64,000 bases of DNA from Phoebastria nigripes (Eukaryota; Chordata; Aves; Procellariiformes; Diomedeidae). The first letter of the stretch is position 1. Every line of letters starts with the position of its first letter. Below, in pieces: positions 38,140 to 51,889 of this stretch. Position numbers and translations under genes: made by a program. Location: the NCBI GenBank assembly GCA_035582835.1, contig JAYKAV010002717.1, positions 599,192 to 663,191 on the forward strand, read 5' to 3'. The notes under the pieces are model-generated. The model saw only the letters and a list, made by a program, of their open reading frames with translations. It was not told the DNA's origin and searched no databases.

Positions 38140-40322
38140 AGATTTGCAGAGTGTCTGTCACAAATATAATTATTTTGTGTTTTAAGTTACATCACTTAAG
38201 CACAGATATGGCAGCAACATGAAATTGAATCATGCCTAAAAGCATATATTAGTTTCTCAGAACTTGTTGCCTGCTAACAAAAATTTCTGTTTGTCAGTTC
38301 ATAAATTAAGGGCTTTTAAAAGTCTCTTTGACATAGAGCCATAGGTATAGCCTTCTGGAGGTTGGAAAAGCACCGGCTTATCAAGGGCATGAGAAATGAT
38401 TGAAGAATGTTGTGTTTACAGTTGTGTGGCCATGTACTCATGATAAGGTACACACATGAATGTGTGTGGGTCTCTTGTTCTCCTCACCTACAGTATCCAA
38501 ATCCAAACTTTAATTTTCTAAAGTTGATGAAAGAGTAAATGGTTGAAAGATGCTACAATCCACATGCAGAGGAGGCAGGAATAATCTCACACTTTTCTCT
38601 GTTTGGCAATTTACTAGTCTAAGTCTTATTTGTATGTAATTAAATTTAAACAAACATAAGAAAAACAATGCTTGACCTTGGTTCAGGATTAGGAAGTGGT
38701 CGCTTCTGCAACTCTTACTCATTTGACCAATCCTATTGCAATTATTTTCACCAACTTTGAGTGACGGTACAGAAAACAGCTTTCACATTATACATCTGAA
38801 AGAACTGTGTCACTAGATATTAACAGCATGTAAACTGAAGCTGAAGAAACGACAAAAGAAAGAAAAAAAGGAAAGGAAAAAGGGGGTAGGATTGCAAAAT
38901 ATATGCAAATTTTATTATCTAAATACCTTGAATTGGATGTTTTTAAAAATGCTGAGGTTAGAACAGACAAAAATATCTATGGGAATTTCTCTTTTTTATT
39001 ATAGAAACAAGGATTTTCGAAGTCAACACTAATATTGCACAACACTAGAAGTTGCTTCTGTTACTTGCTAATTAATGAATTTTAAGTCTTAAAGGCATTT
39101 TTAAATTTGCATTCTTACAGAAAAGGCAAAAAACATTGAATTTCAAATCCTATTGTTTTGGAGGATAGAGGTATTTGGTTTAGGTGAGAGTGGTACCACC
39201 ACAAATTAATTCATTCACTCCCAAATTATTTAATACTCCTCTGAAGAGCTCCTCCCTTCCCAGTGACTGCTAAGATTATCCTTTTCATTTATTTAATGTT
39301 TACTCTACACTCCAGGCAATTGCCATTCCACATCTGAGCCATCCCAGTACAATCTTGGGCTTTTTCACTTCACGCCCGTATCTTCTCCTTCAGCACTTCA
39401 CACTAGGGAACAAATGTGGAACACAGAAGAGAACCAAAAGCTGCTTTCACATCATTCAGGTTATTAACTAAATATAAGAAAATAGCAGTGGAGACTGTAA
39501 ATGCAACATTTTAGGAAACGGAAAAAGCCCTCAAAGTAGTCCAGCTGCTCTTCCTCCCTCCCTACCCTTTTTTTCTTTTTAATCAAACCACCAACAATAT
39601 AGATCCCTACATATACTGAAGAAAAAAAATCCTTGCAAAACCCACTGCATTCACATTAAAAACGTTGTGTTAAAATTCACAATACTTCATGAACACCGCA
39701 ATATAACAATAAACAATAATTCCAAAATATAACATATTAGAAATGTACTAAAATGTGGATCTATACCTCTGATTTTAAACTTTCCTAAAAGCCTTGAATC
39801 TCCCTTTGAAAACACTGTCTACTTAAAAAGTCGAAGTGGGCATTTACAGACACATGCAAAGAAATNGTGCTGCACTCAAAACACGTGAAAACATGCTTTA
39901 CTTAAGGTCTTATCAACCAGAAATCATACAACAGAGCACTGCAATGACTAAGCTATTACATGAATATGCCAACTAATAACTGGAAAAATCGGAGCATGGG
40001 CAGTCTACTGTTTAGTTAATGGACAAAACCACCAATGCTTGAAAATAAAGCAATGAAATTGTTTTCTTTTAAACAGAAATACATGTGAATATTTACTTTC
40101 ATAACTCTAAAGCATCAGCTAATTGCAGTATTCCCTGTCATTACCAATAGGGAATTACACTACTTTCTCTGAAGTGCTGAAAAATATAGCAAGTTTACAG
40201 AGTTATTTTCAAGTCAGATATACCCATAGCTCCTCATTACATATTTTATTCTGCAACTGGTGGACTTCAACTCTCATTTAGTATATTTTGTGTAAAACCC
40301 ACCTACTATTTATGGCTTATTT

Positions 40323-40325
<3 letters not shown>

Positions 40326-40353
<28 letters not shown>
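40326..40353 (+). repeat. Poly(T), 28 bases
   Basis: An uninterrupted T run that could be a reverse-orientation poly(A) tail. No retrocopy body is recognised to its right, so it is annotated as a simple repeat. Confidence 0.85.
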
Positions 40354-40360
<7 letters not shown>

Positions 40361-43353
40361 CAAGCCTCAAAACTTCTTAAAAAGCTAGCACTTCTAAATA
40401 CAGGAAAGCTACATGTATGCCCTTTTCATTTTCTCACTTAAGTTTCTTTCTGGAACTCTACAGTAGTGTATTAAAACACTAATGCTGGGCTTATATCACA
40501 GAAAACAGATCAAATTCAAGCAGTTGTGGATTATGTGGGTGACAAACAAATCTGCTTAGCTTAAGAACACATTTATGTTTCTCAGATATTTTCTCAGCCG
40601 GTGGAAAAAAGAAATTGGAGGAAAAAGGAGACTGAAAAATTGATAAACCAGAGTTAAGACATTCAGGCATATCCCTGCTGATTGCACTTACTTTCCTGAT
40701 CACTTCAACAGAGTTTATGAAGTTTTCTACATTAGCTACACTGTAGAGAAAGGTAGTTTCAACACTTTTAGCTTCATTAGAGAGTCAAATAAGAAAGGAT
40801 GACTGACAAGAACTAGGAGGCTAATTTTAATTCAGAACACCTCTTGCCTTGATTCTGAAACATATTTGTATATGTTTAATATGGTTACAGAGTCCAACAA
40901 AAAAAAAAAAATCTAATAATCAGCATAAAACTAGTTGATTAATAGCTTAAATGCAGGAAAGTGTAGTCTTCAACGGCACAAATTTTCCCACCACACAGTG
41001 TATAATGGCAATGTCTATCAGTCCACTATCAACTATCTCTGTAGCAAACATCTATCCCATACTTCCACAGTGATTCATGCATTTTAAAAGGTTTAACAAA
41101 TTTCCTATAGCTCAGATTTCAGCATAGCTACAAGGGTAGCTTTTGTAACAGAAACCAGAAACATACGCCCAAATAGAAAAGAGGGTTATATTCACAGCAG
41201 GCCAACAAAATTATTCTACTTTTCCTGCATCTCAGGTAGGGAAGCTCCTGCTAATTTGATGTTGGTATTCTCAGAACTTTTCTTCCTGGAGGAAAACACA
41301 GGCCAACACTGGGGACAAGCATGCTCAACCTTCCCATAGTCTCTTCCTGCAAACACTGCTTCTTGTAACAACACTGTTTAGAGCAGCAAGGTCTTGAATA
41401 ACACCACCACAATTTGGGTGTACACATGCAACAGAAATATTTTCTTAGCTATGTAGTAACTCAGAAACACAGAAGTACTTAATTTTCTTGTGGATCAGAT
41501 CATGTTAAAAGCCTTTATGAGCTTCTGGACATCTGCTAAACAGTTTGCTTCTAATGTATATTATTTTTCTGATTCATATACAAACCAAGCAAGGTTTGCT
41601 GCTCAACACCCTGCAGCAAACAGACACCTTGGATCTATTCTGAATGAGTTGACTTGTTTCACATAATCACTTGGCAAATTTCCTTCTATCCCTCAGTTTC
41701 TTTTATGTTGCTTTAAATAAGTTAAGAACAAAATAAAGATTAGAAATAAAGTTTATTGGTTGCACTTGCACCCTGTCTAAAAGGTAAGGACATCAATGAT
41801 GGGCTGCTGAGAATGATACTCAACAAATAATTCCTTATTTTACCAAATCACATTTCTGTATCTCATTCATTGTAAAGCCATTTTCCCCTGCAAATGATTG
41901 CATCAAAGCAGCAGGCTCAGAGAAGCCCAAGAGTGAGTCAAAGTAATTACTAGAAATTTACTGTAACACACGAGCACTTCCGAGTTTAAGGTTTCTGGCA
42001 CAAGAACAAATGCTTGCTCTGCCATTAACTCCCATGAACAACACTAGATCATAATCTGCCAGCTGACAAATTTATGCACATCTGCATCAGTAACAAAGTT
42101 CTTGAGCTGTAACTTCAAGTCAGAGCATTGATACTTTTCATAACAATTATTTAAAATATGATCATTATTGCCTAGAGAATAGGAGTTAAAATACATTGAT
42201 CTTGGCTCACTGTTTTCTTGCTCAGTTCCCTAAAAATATTCCGAAACCCACAACATTAGTTGATGACAAACTGCGTTGAAAAAGGGATTTGATAACAAAA
42301 ACTAATTCAGAGCTGCGTGTCTGCTGGTTTTCAACAGGACCTGCCACAACACTTTATTTCTCCTGTGAAACAACTCCAAGGAGACTGAGCTGACAGCATT
42401 GACCACAACAACACATGGAACCACAGGATCAGTCTGTGAAATTGTGCTGAGTTTTTGGTTAGTAATCCATCAACACCCATACAACAAGAGGCCCTATTCC
42501 TTTAAAATATAGAACAGTATTGTTCACTTCTGGCTTCTCTTGTTCTCCAGCTCCTACTTTGCTTGGATCAAAATTTTAACACCATGGGAGCAGAGAAGTC
42601 GCAACAACTACAGTAACCATTAGCATCAATTTCCCATTACTACTTTTCCACAGAATGAGTAGCGCTTTACGTTATACTTTTCCTTTTCAACAGAAAGGAA
42701 TACACATGCCAAGTCTGATGTGATTAGGTTAATTTGGAAGAATGCGTCTAGTGAATTTACTTCATACAGCCTACAGTTGAGAGCCTAAGACTGTCTTCTG
42801 GTTGTTGCTACAGCACTGAAGTTCCTGAATTCATTAACTTTAGTAGATGTGTCAAGAAGATATGACTAAACAGCTCCCTGATTGAAAAAGCTTAGAATCA
42901 ACATCTTTGATACAAATCAACTTCTCATATACACACCAAGTCATCCATTTAAGTTTCAGTTGGAGTCAGTTTGACAGACCACTCTAAATACGAAGCGTGT
43001 AAATCAGCACAAGTCAAGATGAGCAGCCATGGTCAATATTGTCATGAGATACCTCGACTACTACTGTGTATATGCCTGAGTAACCAACTGTAATAAGCTT
43101 CCACCCTCTCTAACTAGCAAAGAAATCTTTGCTTCCCCCCAAAAGGGGAAATGTACTTGAATTAGTTTATTCTTATCGTGCATTCAGCACTATTTTCACA
43201 GATGATACATATGCTGTAATTCTACTATGGTTCGTTTACATGCAGCTGGAGATTTGCCCCAAACTCAGAATGCTTAATTTACAGTCTCAATACTTCTGAC
43301 TTCTGACGAGAGGCATTCACCATTGATTTCAATGCCATTATTATAAGGAGAAG
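40354..43353. other. AT-rich non-coding stretch
   Basis: I see no gene, element or notable repeat in these 3 kb. There is not even an open frame of 60 codons. Confidence 0.6.
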
Positions 43354-43377
43354 CTTCCCCCAACCCCTGCCTCCCCA

Positions 43378-43414
<37 letters not shown>
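43354..43414 (+). repeat. C-rich tract followed by poly(T) of 34 bases
   Basis: A C-rich pyrimidine stretch (43354-43380) runs into T34 (43381-43414), the longest homopolymer here. It makes about 60 bases of near-pure pyrimidine on one strand, a composition prone to triplex structure and to length change. Confidence 0.85.
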
Positions 43415-43420
<6 letters not shown>

Positions 43421-46400
43421 ACATAGAGGCAGTTATTTTATATACTCTTTTACAGCATCTTCTGACAGGCAGATCTTGAACCATGATGGTTTTACACAAA
43501 CTAATAGCTAGTGTGGCACAGGCCTCAGCATGTTAGATCAGCCTGGAGTACTCTGTGAAAGACAAACACTGCCATATTTCTTAATCAGAAAACAGCAAAG
43601 AGGTTAGAAAGAAATAAGCTCGGCAAAATGCTCTTAACAAAACTGACCTGGACTGCACTTAGAGTCACAATACCACAACAGTTTTAGTTCATTCCTCTGT
43701 CAACCAGAAAAATAATTTACAGGTATAATTACAGTTAAAATACATAGAATCTAGAAAATATATATTCTCTCCTGTATCAAAACAAGCCATCTTGTTTCGA
43801 ACTATTTACTGGGAAGCCCATGAAAAGACTATGGCTAGAAGAAAAAAAATTTAAATGTATTTGTAGGGAAAAAACCCACACAATTAATAATCTTTCAGAT
43901 CATAAAAAATTTGAATATTTTTGTTTTTAAACAATCATTACCCTCCACAGGACATAACATTCAGATACCTTTAACATAGCTCTGTGCAAGAGATAGAGAT
44001 ATCTGAATTCTATTCTATTCTTGTCTTAGTGTCCGATTCTGGGGTATTTATTTTACTTTTCTTTATTGTTTCTACTCCTTCTGGTCTGTATATACCTTTG
44101 CACAATGCCTCCTACAGACTTTGGGCTGTCTAGGCATTACTTTAAAACTAAAACATGTTATATGTGAAATTCATTACAAAACCAGAAAACACCCCATCCA
44201 CACAAACTATTCTTCTCATTCCCAAATTCCTCTGGGAAATCAGCTCTGCTCAGTTTAGTGGAGGCATCTGTTGGGCAGATGTCATTGGTTTTTGGAAATG
44301 CTAAAAAAAAGAATGGAAGAGAATCTATAAAGCACAATAATACAATGCAAAATAAGTATGATACGACTCTATGAGTAAATGTCCTAACATTGAACAGTAA
44401 GAAAGAAGGCTGGTATCTTTATATACCTACACAGATATCTGGATGATGTTATATTTAAATATAATGGAGTAATTCTTCTCTACAGGCACATTTAATGTAC
44501 TCCGGTTCATAATCTCCTGTTAAGAAACACAGCTCTATTAATCTGATTCAATTCTAGACAGAAATAATTTCCTCGAAATAATAGATATGGGAGAGTGGCA
44601 AGTTTTCTACGTTTCCTCTGGGAATTAATAAATTTGCATTGTTTTGTAGCCTGACCTTGTTTACAATTCTACTGTGTTCACATCTATTTATGCTTTGCAT
44701 TTAATTCTCTTACTGCATTAATTGTAACTTTCTAATTACTTCCCTCACATACTCCATGTATCTATATCTTGTGTGTCTATTCTCACATTAAAAATATAAA
44801 CTCCTTCGGACAGGGATTAAATCCTCATGTTTTTACACTATCTGGCACGTAGGAGTTCCAAAATCATACCTTAGCAGAAAAAATGAAACCCCCCCTTACC
44901 AGAAATGCATGTCCTAACTTTTCATGGCTATTTATATCTGACCCCTTGCAGCCGTACTGCCTCTGCCCGTAATGTCTCTCTTCTCTTGCTCCCTCCAAAA
45001 TTTCCTACCCATCTGAAAGGCTGAACAGTCTCATGGATCAAGGTCTGTTCAGAGCCACACGTTTCTGCAGTAACCTTTAGGAGAGCTAGTTGCCGTGTCT
45101 CAGAACAGCTGAGGAACTCAATTGCAACTACAGTTCCTTTAGTGGTATCCAGCAGTATTTAGTTATGGCATCCTTCCACTTGCAGGCCACCGATTTTCAC
45201 AGAATTTACAGAAACTTAACTCTTTGAGACCTTGATCTCTCTTCAAAATTGTTTAAGAGCTTCAAAATTTGTTTTCATCAACCCAGATGAACAACATTTG
45301 TGTATTAAAAAAGCTCAAAAGAATATTCTACTTGTATTAGTGATGAGAAAAAAAAATCATTCTTTACGTAAAATACACAAATATTGTCCAAACCACATAG
45401 CTATATACAGAACACTGGTTATTGACTATATTCAAATATTCAGTGAGTATATTAATTTTCATTATTGACTACGCTCAATGCTATTCAAGCCACTATCTCT
45501 AAGTTTTCAATCAAGTAAAAGGCCATAGCATATTACTTAAGTAACCAATTACGTACTGTAAAATAATGAATAGCAAGTGAGTAAATCAAACAGCTCTGAT
45601 CAAATGAATAGGTTAAAGGCTACTTATTCAAAACATTATGCAAATATATAACAGTATGAAAACATCTGCAAAAGCTGAAGTCACTTCACAGGTTCATGAG
45701 CAGAAAATTTAGTGTGAATAATAATAATGAATTCTGGCTCAAGTTTTTACATCCAGGAAATCCATTTCCATAGTTATAATATTCAAATCACATGCACACT
45801 GTGTGGATCCCATGTAACAGTATTTTTTTACAGGAGGTTCCCACTTTTAATTTTCATTGAGTCACAACAAAATTCACACTTCAGTGAATTCCCCCATCCT
45901 CCCTGTTGTATATTCCCTCTTAACCTCAAAGGAATAGCACTTTACACTCAATCTTCTTTGAATTCACATTGCTTGATCTTGAGCAACCAGAGACAGGCAC
46001 AGTATCCCAAGACAAATTCTCACCAATTCTTTGTACAATTGTACTTCTTTCTTTGTGAAATACCCTGCTGAATAGATAATAAATTTGTCTCTCTCAATCA
46101 TCCTATGATCTGCTAATACACTTTCTTGTTCCTTTCATTTCCTATGAAAATACTCTAGCCATCAGTAGGAATCTTGTTATTAGTTTCAAGAGCACAAACT
46201 TTTATTTGGGGATGAAACGTAACAGTATTTCAACTGCAATACATCTCAAGGACATCCAATTTAAAGAAAAAAAACAACACTGAGTCTCCTCTTCTTTGAC
46301 AGCACCACTCAATTCACATTAATGAAGAGAGCTATCCCAGAAAAGGCACAAAGGACCCAAGGCTTTGGACTGTTTTCTTATTATGCAAGTTTAACTACGT

Positions 46401-47230
46401 AACGTGGAACAGGGAAGCAAAGCAAAATGAAGAACTGAAGCCTGCTTACAACAGGGAAAGGTCACGTCACGTTACCCCGTATCAATACCAATTACAAAAA
46501 ATGTTATCACTTTAAAAATACAGTTGCTTTTAATAAAATCACTAGCAATCCAAATTTCACACACAATCATAAATAATGTTTCACAGCAGTTTCCTAAAAC
46601 TATTTATTGTACAGCCATTACTGCAGTATTGCTCCACTGGAGCTGTTAGATGCAATGTGGACTGACACATCTGTGACAGGAGGCTCCAGCATTCAAGGAA
46701 GTGAATGACAACCCACATACTCGCTAGGACCAAAATAGAACGATACTGAGCAAAAGTTCCTTCAGATCATACCCCTTCTCTTTCCCCAGTGTTTGCATGC
46801 ATGTCTTCTCAGGGTTCCTGAAACACTTTCTTATTCTGATTTTCGTAACAAAATTATTCAGACACAACTGTAATCTACTGTTAAATGTCACATATTTAAA
46901 GAAGTTAAAAACTTAGAATAAGAGTTTTTCAGAAATCTTGAACCATCTTTCATAAAACCTTGAACCAAAGAGGCATAATAATATGAACACCACCATGAAC
47001 ATTGAACAGCAGAGATGAAATTAAGAAGGGATTTGAATAAGCCGAAGTATTGTGGTAGCTAAAATCAAGTCCCAGCTATACAGCTCCCAGCAGAAAAATC
47101 AGGATTTTGGTTCAGTGGCCAAATCTAAAATTCAGAATATACAGACTGGAATTGAAATAGCAGCACTTATTGCTTGACTCAAAATTATGGATATTTTTGG
47201 TGGCCTAAAACCAGCTGTTACACAGAAGTT
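43415..47230. other. AT-rich non-coding stretch
   Basis: The longest open frame (114 codons, plus strand 45727-46071) shows no domain and no splice support. Nothing else is recognised. Confidence 0.5.
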
Positions 47231-47249
47231 GTTTTGTTTTGTTTTGTTT
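47231..47249 (+). repeat. (GTTTT)n short repeat
   Basis: Nearly four GTTTT units in tandem. Confidence 0.75.
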
Positions 47250-47972
47250 CCCTTCAAGTAAATTTATCTTCCTTAACATTTTCATCACTCAGCTCTAGAT
47301 TTGGTAGTGATAAAGAACAGAGCAGAGTCTTGGACAGCACACTGTGCTAGTACCCAGACATACTAAAGATTTTCCCGCAAATTTATGTCAAATTTTTTCT
47401 AACTAGGTCTTAGGCACTGGACTCTTCAATGATTGCATCATGATATTAGAATACTCACATTTCTTAATTCAAGCAGCCTATTTGTAATCAGTTCAATGAA
47501 TTTGAAGAGGATCACTTTTAGCCCACATCTTTTCCTAACCATTTACTTAGCTATAATTTCTATGCATTAAATTTTCCCTGCATATTTCACATTTTCTTTT
47601 TCCTTTAAACATTTCATACTTCTGATATAAAAAGCTGTTGCTGCAGCAGTACCTACTTTTCAGAAAAAACAAACCATCCCCCCAAAATCCCCAAAATTTG
47701 TGTAATTTTCACTACTGAAATAATAGAAACTAATGTCATTGCATAGCATGCAAGTCTGCAGGTGAGTAGGGAAAATTTTCTGTCCCTTCCCCCTCACCTT
47801 TCAAATATTCATATACTTAAAATATCTGTTCCTAAACCAAAGCTTTACTCCCCCTGCTAAACTGTAAACTCACTGGTATATATATTTTTACTTCGTTTCC
47901 GCTGTTTGCCAGGTTGCAGAAGTTACTCAAATTGTTTGTTAGAGAAACCTTACTAGGTTAAGACCCCAACGG

Positions 47973-48045
47973 ACACACACCAATAAAACCAAAAACCCCC
48001 CCAAAACACAAAACAACCAACAACAAAAAAAATCAACAAAAAACC
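47973..48045 (+). repeat. A/C-only low-complexity tract
   Basis: About 73 bases are A and C with only two T residues, including a C run near 47996-48002. It is compositionally like the tracts at 2324, 29425 and 37445, all on the same strand. Confidence 0.65.
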
Positions 48046-49639
48046 TGTATGTCTGAATTTGGTCTCCAACAAGGTGCTTGCATGAATTTTTTCTCTTATA
48101 TTCAATGCTTTTTTAGAGTTATTTTAGAGCCATTACCAGTAATCTCAGAGAGTCCATAGATAACAAATAGGAAGCAAAAGAGACATCGAATCATGGCATG
48201 AGAAAAATCAGTGCATTTTGAAATTGAAATTTTGAAACCCTTCAGATATCAAAATGAGAAACGCCTGCACAATATTACATTGGTAGTAGAAAGGTGTGCC
48301 TCTCCCCTGAGACCCTTTAAAGAGTATAATATCCATTTTTTCTTTCTTGTCTATAAAACCTGATATAAATACAACTGCGGATGCATGAATCCCAGATGCA
48401 AGTCATTCTGCCCACTTCTCATTATTCACAAGCATTTAGGTGTCTTGTTCTTCACCTAAATACACACATGCATAGAAGATCAAAAGAGACCTTTGTTCAC
48501 TGTTGGAAACATCTACTAAATACGCTTACCAGTCAGGCTATGAGTATAATACACAACATTCTCCAGGTTGTGGTGTCCAACCATTTAATAATGTACAAAA
48601 ATCTGGCCAGAAAGGCCAATAAAGTTTTTAGAATTATGAATGGAGACATTGACAATATCAATGGAAACATAAGTAGCACCTTAGTATTCAATACTAGATT
48701 GACCATTGCTAGTATTTGATTATCTATTTTTATGATTTTTGTGTCCACAATTTAGGAAGGAATTTGGAAAGTTCAGAAAAAGAACTAGTAGTTAAAGGGC
48801 TGGAACATCCTTTATTACTTTTTTTTTTTTTTTAAATCATGAGAGTCTTCAAAAGCTTACACTGTATGTTCCATTCCCAGAAAGAAGGCTAAGAGATTAT
48901 TTGATCACGGAGTACCTAGATGAGAAACAAAACTTGGATTAAGGGTACTTGTGGTTTTTATAATCTATAACTCTGAAGAAGGGAAAAAAGTTAGTCCCAG
49001 AGGCCACTAGGAAGAGCTGGATGAAGATTAAAGTCTGTGCAGTAGCCCACCAAAATTGTATACATTAAAAACAGTTTGCATGACAGATTGTATTCAACAT
49101 AGGATAAGCAACCTTTAACATGTTAGGAATTGCAGCAAAACCCTGGTTTAGAGATAACCTTATTCATAGCGAATAATGGGTCTTCTGGTTATTTTCAGAG
49201 GGATTAAGCCAACTGGGAAAACAAACCCTGTGTTGCTACTCACTGTTAGAAATGGTGTCAAAATGTTGCCATTGCAAATATCAGAAAAAATATCTATTGA
49301 AATACTAACTTTTTAACTGTTTGCTATACTTAAAAATGTCTATTTGACACTAATATTCATCTCACCTGTGTTAGAGAGCCCACAGTCAAGGCCCCATAAC
49401 ATTTTAGACTACACAATATGCACGAGCCTGGAGCAGCAGAGGAAAACAAAATCTTATAAAGATTAATTTTTATTGTAAAATGAAGACAATCCACCACCTC
49501 TTTCATTTGATCTGTCATGCTGAATAAATTCAGACCATGCTGAATATTTCACTAGTTTTTCTGCTTTTTCAGCAGTCAAATGCAAAGGATTCCTTAGTGA
49601 AATCACTGAACAGAGGCAATGAACTCTGCACAACAACAT
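48046..49639. other. AT-rich stretch with poly(T)
   Basis: T15 occurs at 48819-48833. A plus-strand frame of 112 codons (48381-48719) has no recognisable domain, and part of the opposite strand is open too. No gene call is made. Confidence 0.5.
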
Positions 49640-50330
49640 TCAACTGCTACAAACTTGTGTGTTAGCATGCAGGCATCCCGGGGTCTGTTCCACAGTAACA
49701 GTCTATTTCCGAGTACCCTGAAAAACAGAAAGTATTTTCAAGGTCAAATCAAAAGTTGGAAAAAGGGAGGTTAGTGTGTTCAATACACATAGGCTGCACA
49801 CACATCCATACCCACGACTACTCTGGGTGTAACCGTGTTTTGCCGGCGCCACAATCAACGTTTACGGATCTCTCCTGACACAGCGAAAATGCATGAGGTA
49901 CTACCTCTGCCCATCACTCACTGGTGATGATTGTATTCCTTGTAATTGCTAACATAGCCTCCTATGTACTAAGGAGCCATTCCTGGCTGATACTGATGTA
50001 GTCTAGCTCCCAGAACATGGAAGCCTTATACCAGGGAACGACAATTCAACAAGAAATGGACTTAAAATGCAGAGAGACAAGCAGTGTGGAGTTATACCTG
50101 CACACCCCAACATCAGAGGGCTGCAATTCAGAGCTCACCATGAGGACCTGAGGTGACAGTGGGCACTTTTCTGTCTTAGTAAAATGCAGTGAGCAGCCAG
50201 ACAGGAGGAACAAGAGCACACCCTTTAGTCACGCCACAATGGAGAAGTTTCTGGTCTCACAAGACAGGACACGAGTACATCCACTGTTAGAAAGCACAGG
50301 TGCTGCAAGCGCAGTACAATGAAATGCAAG
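49640..50330. other. GC-richer stretch with a CpG cluster
   Basis: GC content is raised over about 700 bases. Six CpGs fall within roughly 49830-49885, including GCCGGCGCC and AACGTTTACGG. On the minus strand a good acceptor, TTCGCTGTGTCAG, precedes a short open segment (reading VNVDCGAGKTRLHPE then a stop). It could be a regulatory patch, an old repeat or a terminal exon. No decision is possible from the sequence alone. Confidence 0.3.
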
Positions 50331-51818
50331 CACACTATCTTTGTTTTTCAATGCATAACGAACAATTCTTTATATAACCAGGAGATCAACTTAACGTACA
50401 ATACACAAAATCCACTCAGCCTGCTTGCACATGTATCAAGCTGATATAAAGTTTCTCAATTTTAAATACCCTTCTATGCTTCTATTCAGTTACCATTATT
50501 CAACTGCTACTATGATAAGAATCTGTCTCCAGCTACATTAATTACATATTTTATTGATTTTTCATAACCAAGAAATTAGATGCTCAAATACATGAATTAA
50601 TAGCAATTATATATAGCAAAATACAGCTTTGGTCTAATGATATGGTAATTGGAGTATTGTGTCCCTAATATAAACCCGTATGCTAAATATAAAATCTCTC
50701 ACAATACACAAGTAAACTGATGGCTACCTTAACATATGACTGGAGAACTTCATTATAGCCTGCAGTGACCCATTTGAGTAACTGATATGGACCCTGCCTC
50801 AGCCCTAACAGTTACTTTTGTAAAAAGTCTTTTTTCCTTCTCTTTCATTTGGATTAGACTTTTCTTATTTACTCGATAATAAAATTATTCAAGTATTAAA
50901 CAATGTTACTTGTTTTGCATGGCAGTTGTTTGGTTGTATTTAACTTTTTCTCCACTTTACTTGTCCTTAACCCACTATGACTCCAAATTCACCATTTTTT
51001 AAAATAACTGTCATTGAGATCAGTTTAATAAGGAGACACATACAAGACACGTGCTTTGCACTACTAAGAATAGCGATGCTTTTGTCCTTTCTGGTTTATA
51101 TTACACTGCAGGGGATGAATTTAATGCAAAACAAGAACATGTGAAAAATTTGTGACTGTTTTGTTGATTTTTCCTTGAAGAATTGTTCTATGGAGGCAAT
51201 CACGTATTGTTAATATTGCTTTTCAACTTTTACTTTCAGATTAGATGCACCTGGAATACACTTCTGAACTATAAATAACATTAATAATTAACTATTAAAC
51301 ATTAAGTAATGTCATAGACCAGACTAAAGCAAATGCTGGTATTCAGTTTTCAATAAGTTTACTCCTTTTACAAATTCCAGAACATTATAAGTAAAGAAGC
51401 AGCCACGTTAGTTCACTTTAATTAACATACCATATTTCATAACACAACAGTTCAACAGCAAATTATTTACTAGCAAGTGAATACAGTTACAAGTTCAAAC
51501 TTTGCAACTTCTCTGCCAAAGCCTTTTAAGTATTAACAGCTCATTCAAGCTGAGATGTACTTTTTTTTTTTTTTAATTCTCAAATATATATCTCTCTTAA
51601 TTAACATCAGTGCAGACTGGCTCCCTCAAACTGCTGTTCTGGTAGAGGAAAAGTCCACACAAAAGTTGTTTAAACAATACGATATTAATTAACACAAGAA
51701 TTCTTTGCTGTATCTGTACTCTATCAATATCATTTCCAAGAGCTGTTCAGATACAGTCATTAAAGACAACAATAAATGTATTTTGGCAAAACACAGGTGC
51801 TTTCTATCTATTCAGAAA
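50331..51818. other. AT-rich stretch with poly(T)
   Basis: T14 occurs at 51561-51574. Nothing else is recognised. Confidence 0.55.
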
Positions 51819-51845
51819 ACACACACACACAAAAAAAAAAAAAAA
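51819..51845 (+). repeat. (AC)n followed by poly(A)
   Basis: About six AC units run into about 15 A. In minus-strand RNA this would be a U run followed by UG repeats about 45 bases past the candidate donor at 51889, a place where U-rich and UG-rich elements can promote splicing. Confidence 0.75.
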
Positions 51846-51889
51846 TCCATCAATCCACTATGATTTTGTTTCCATATATACATTCTTAC

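Noticed and set aside
40326..43414. Poly(T) runs as evidence for reverse-oriented processed retrocopies
   Set aside because: No recognisable gene body next to either run, so kept only as simple repeats.
49845..49860. GTGGCGCC on the minus strand as a retroviral lysine-tRNA primer-binding site
   Set aside because: Only the first seven bases fit, and the rest of the site and any adjacent LTR are missing.
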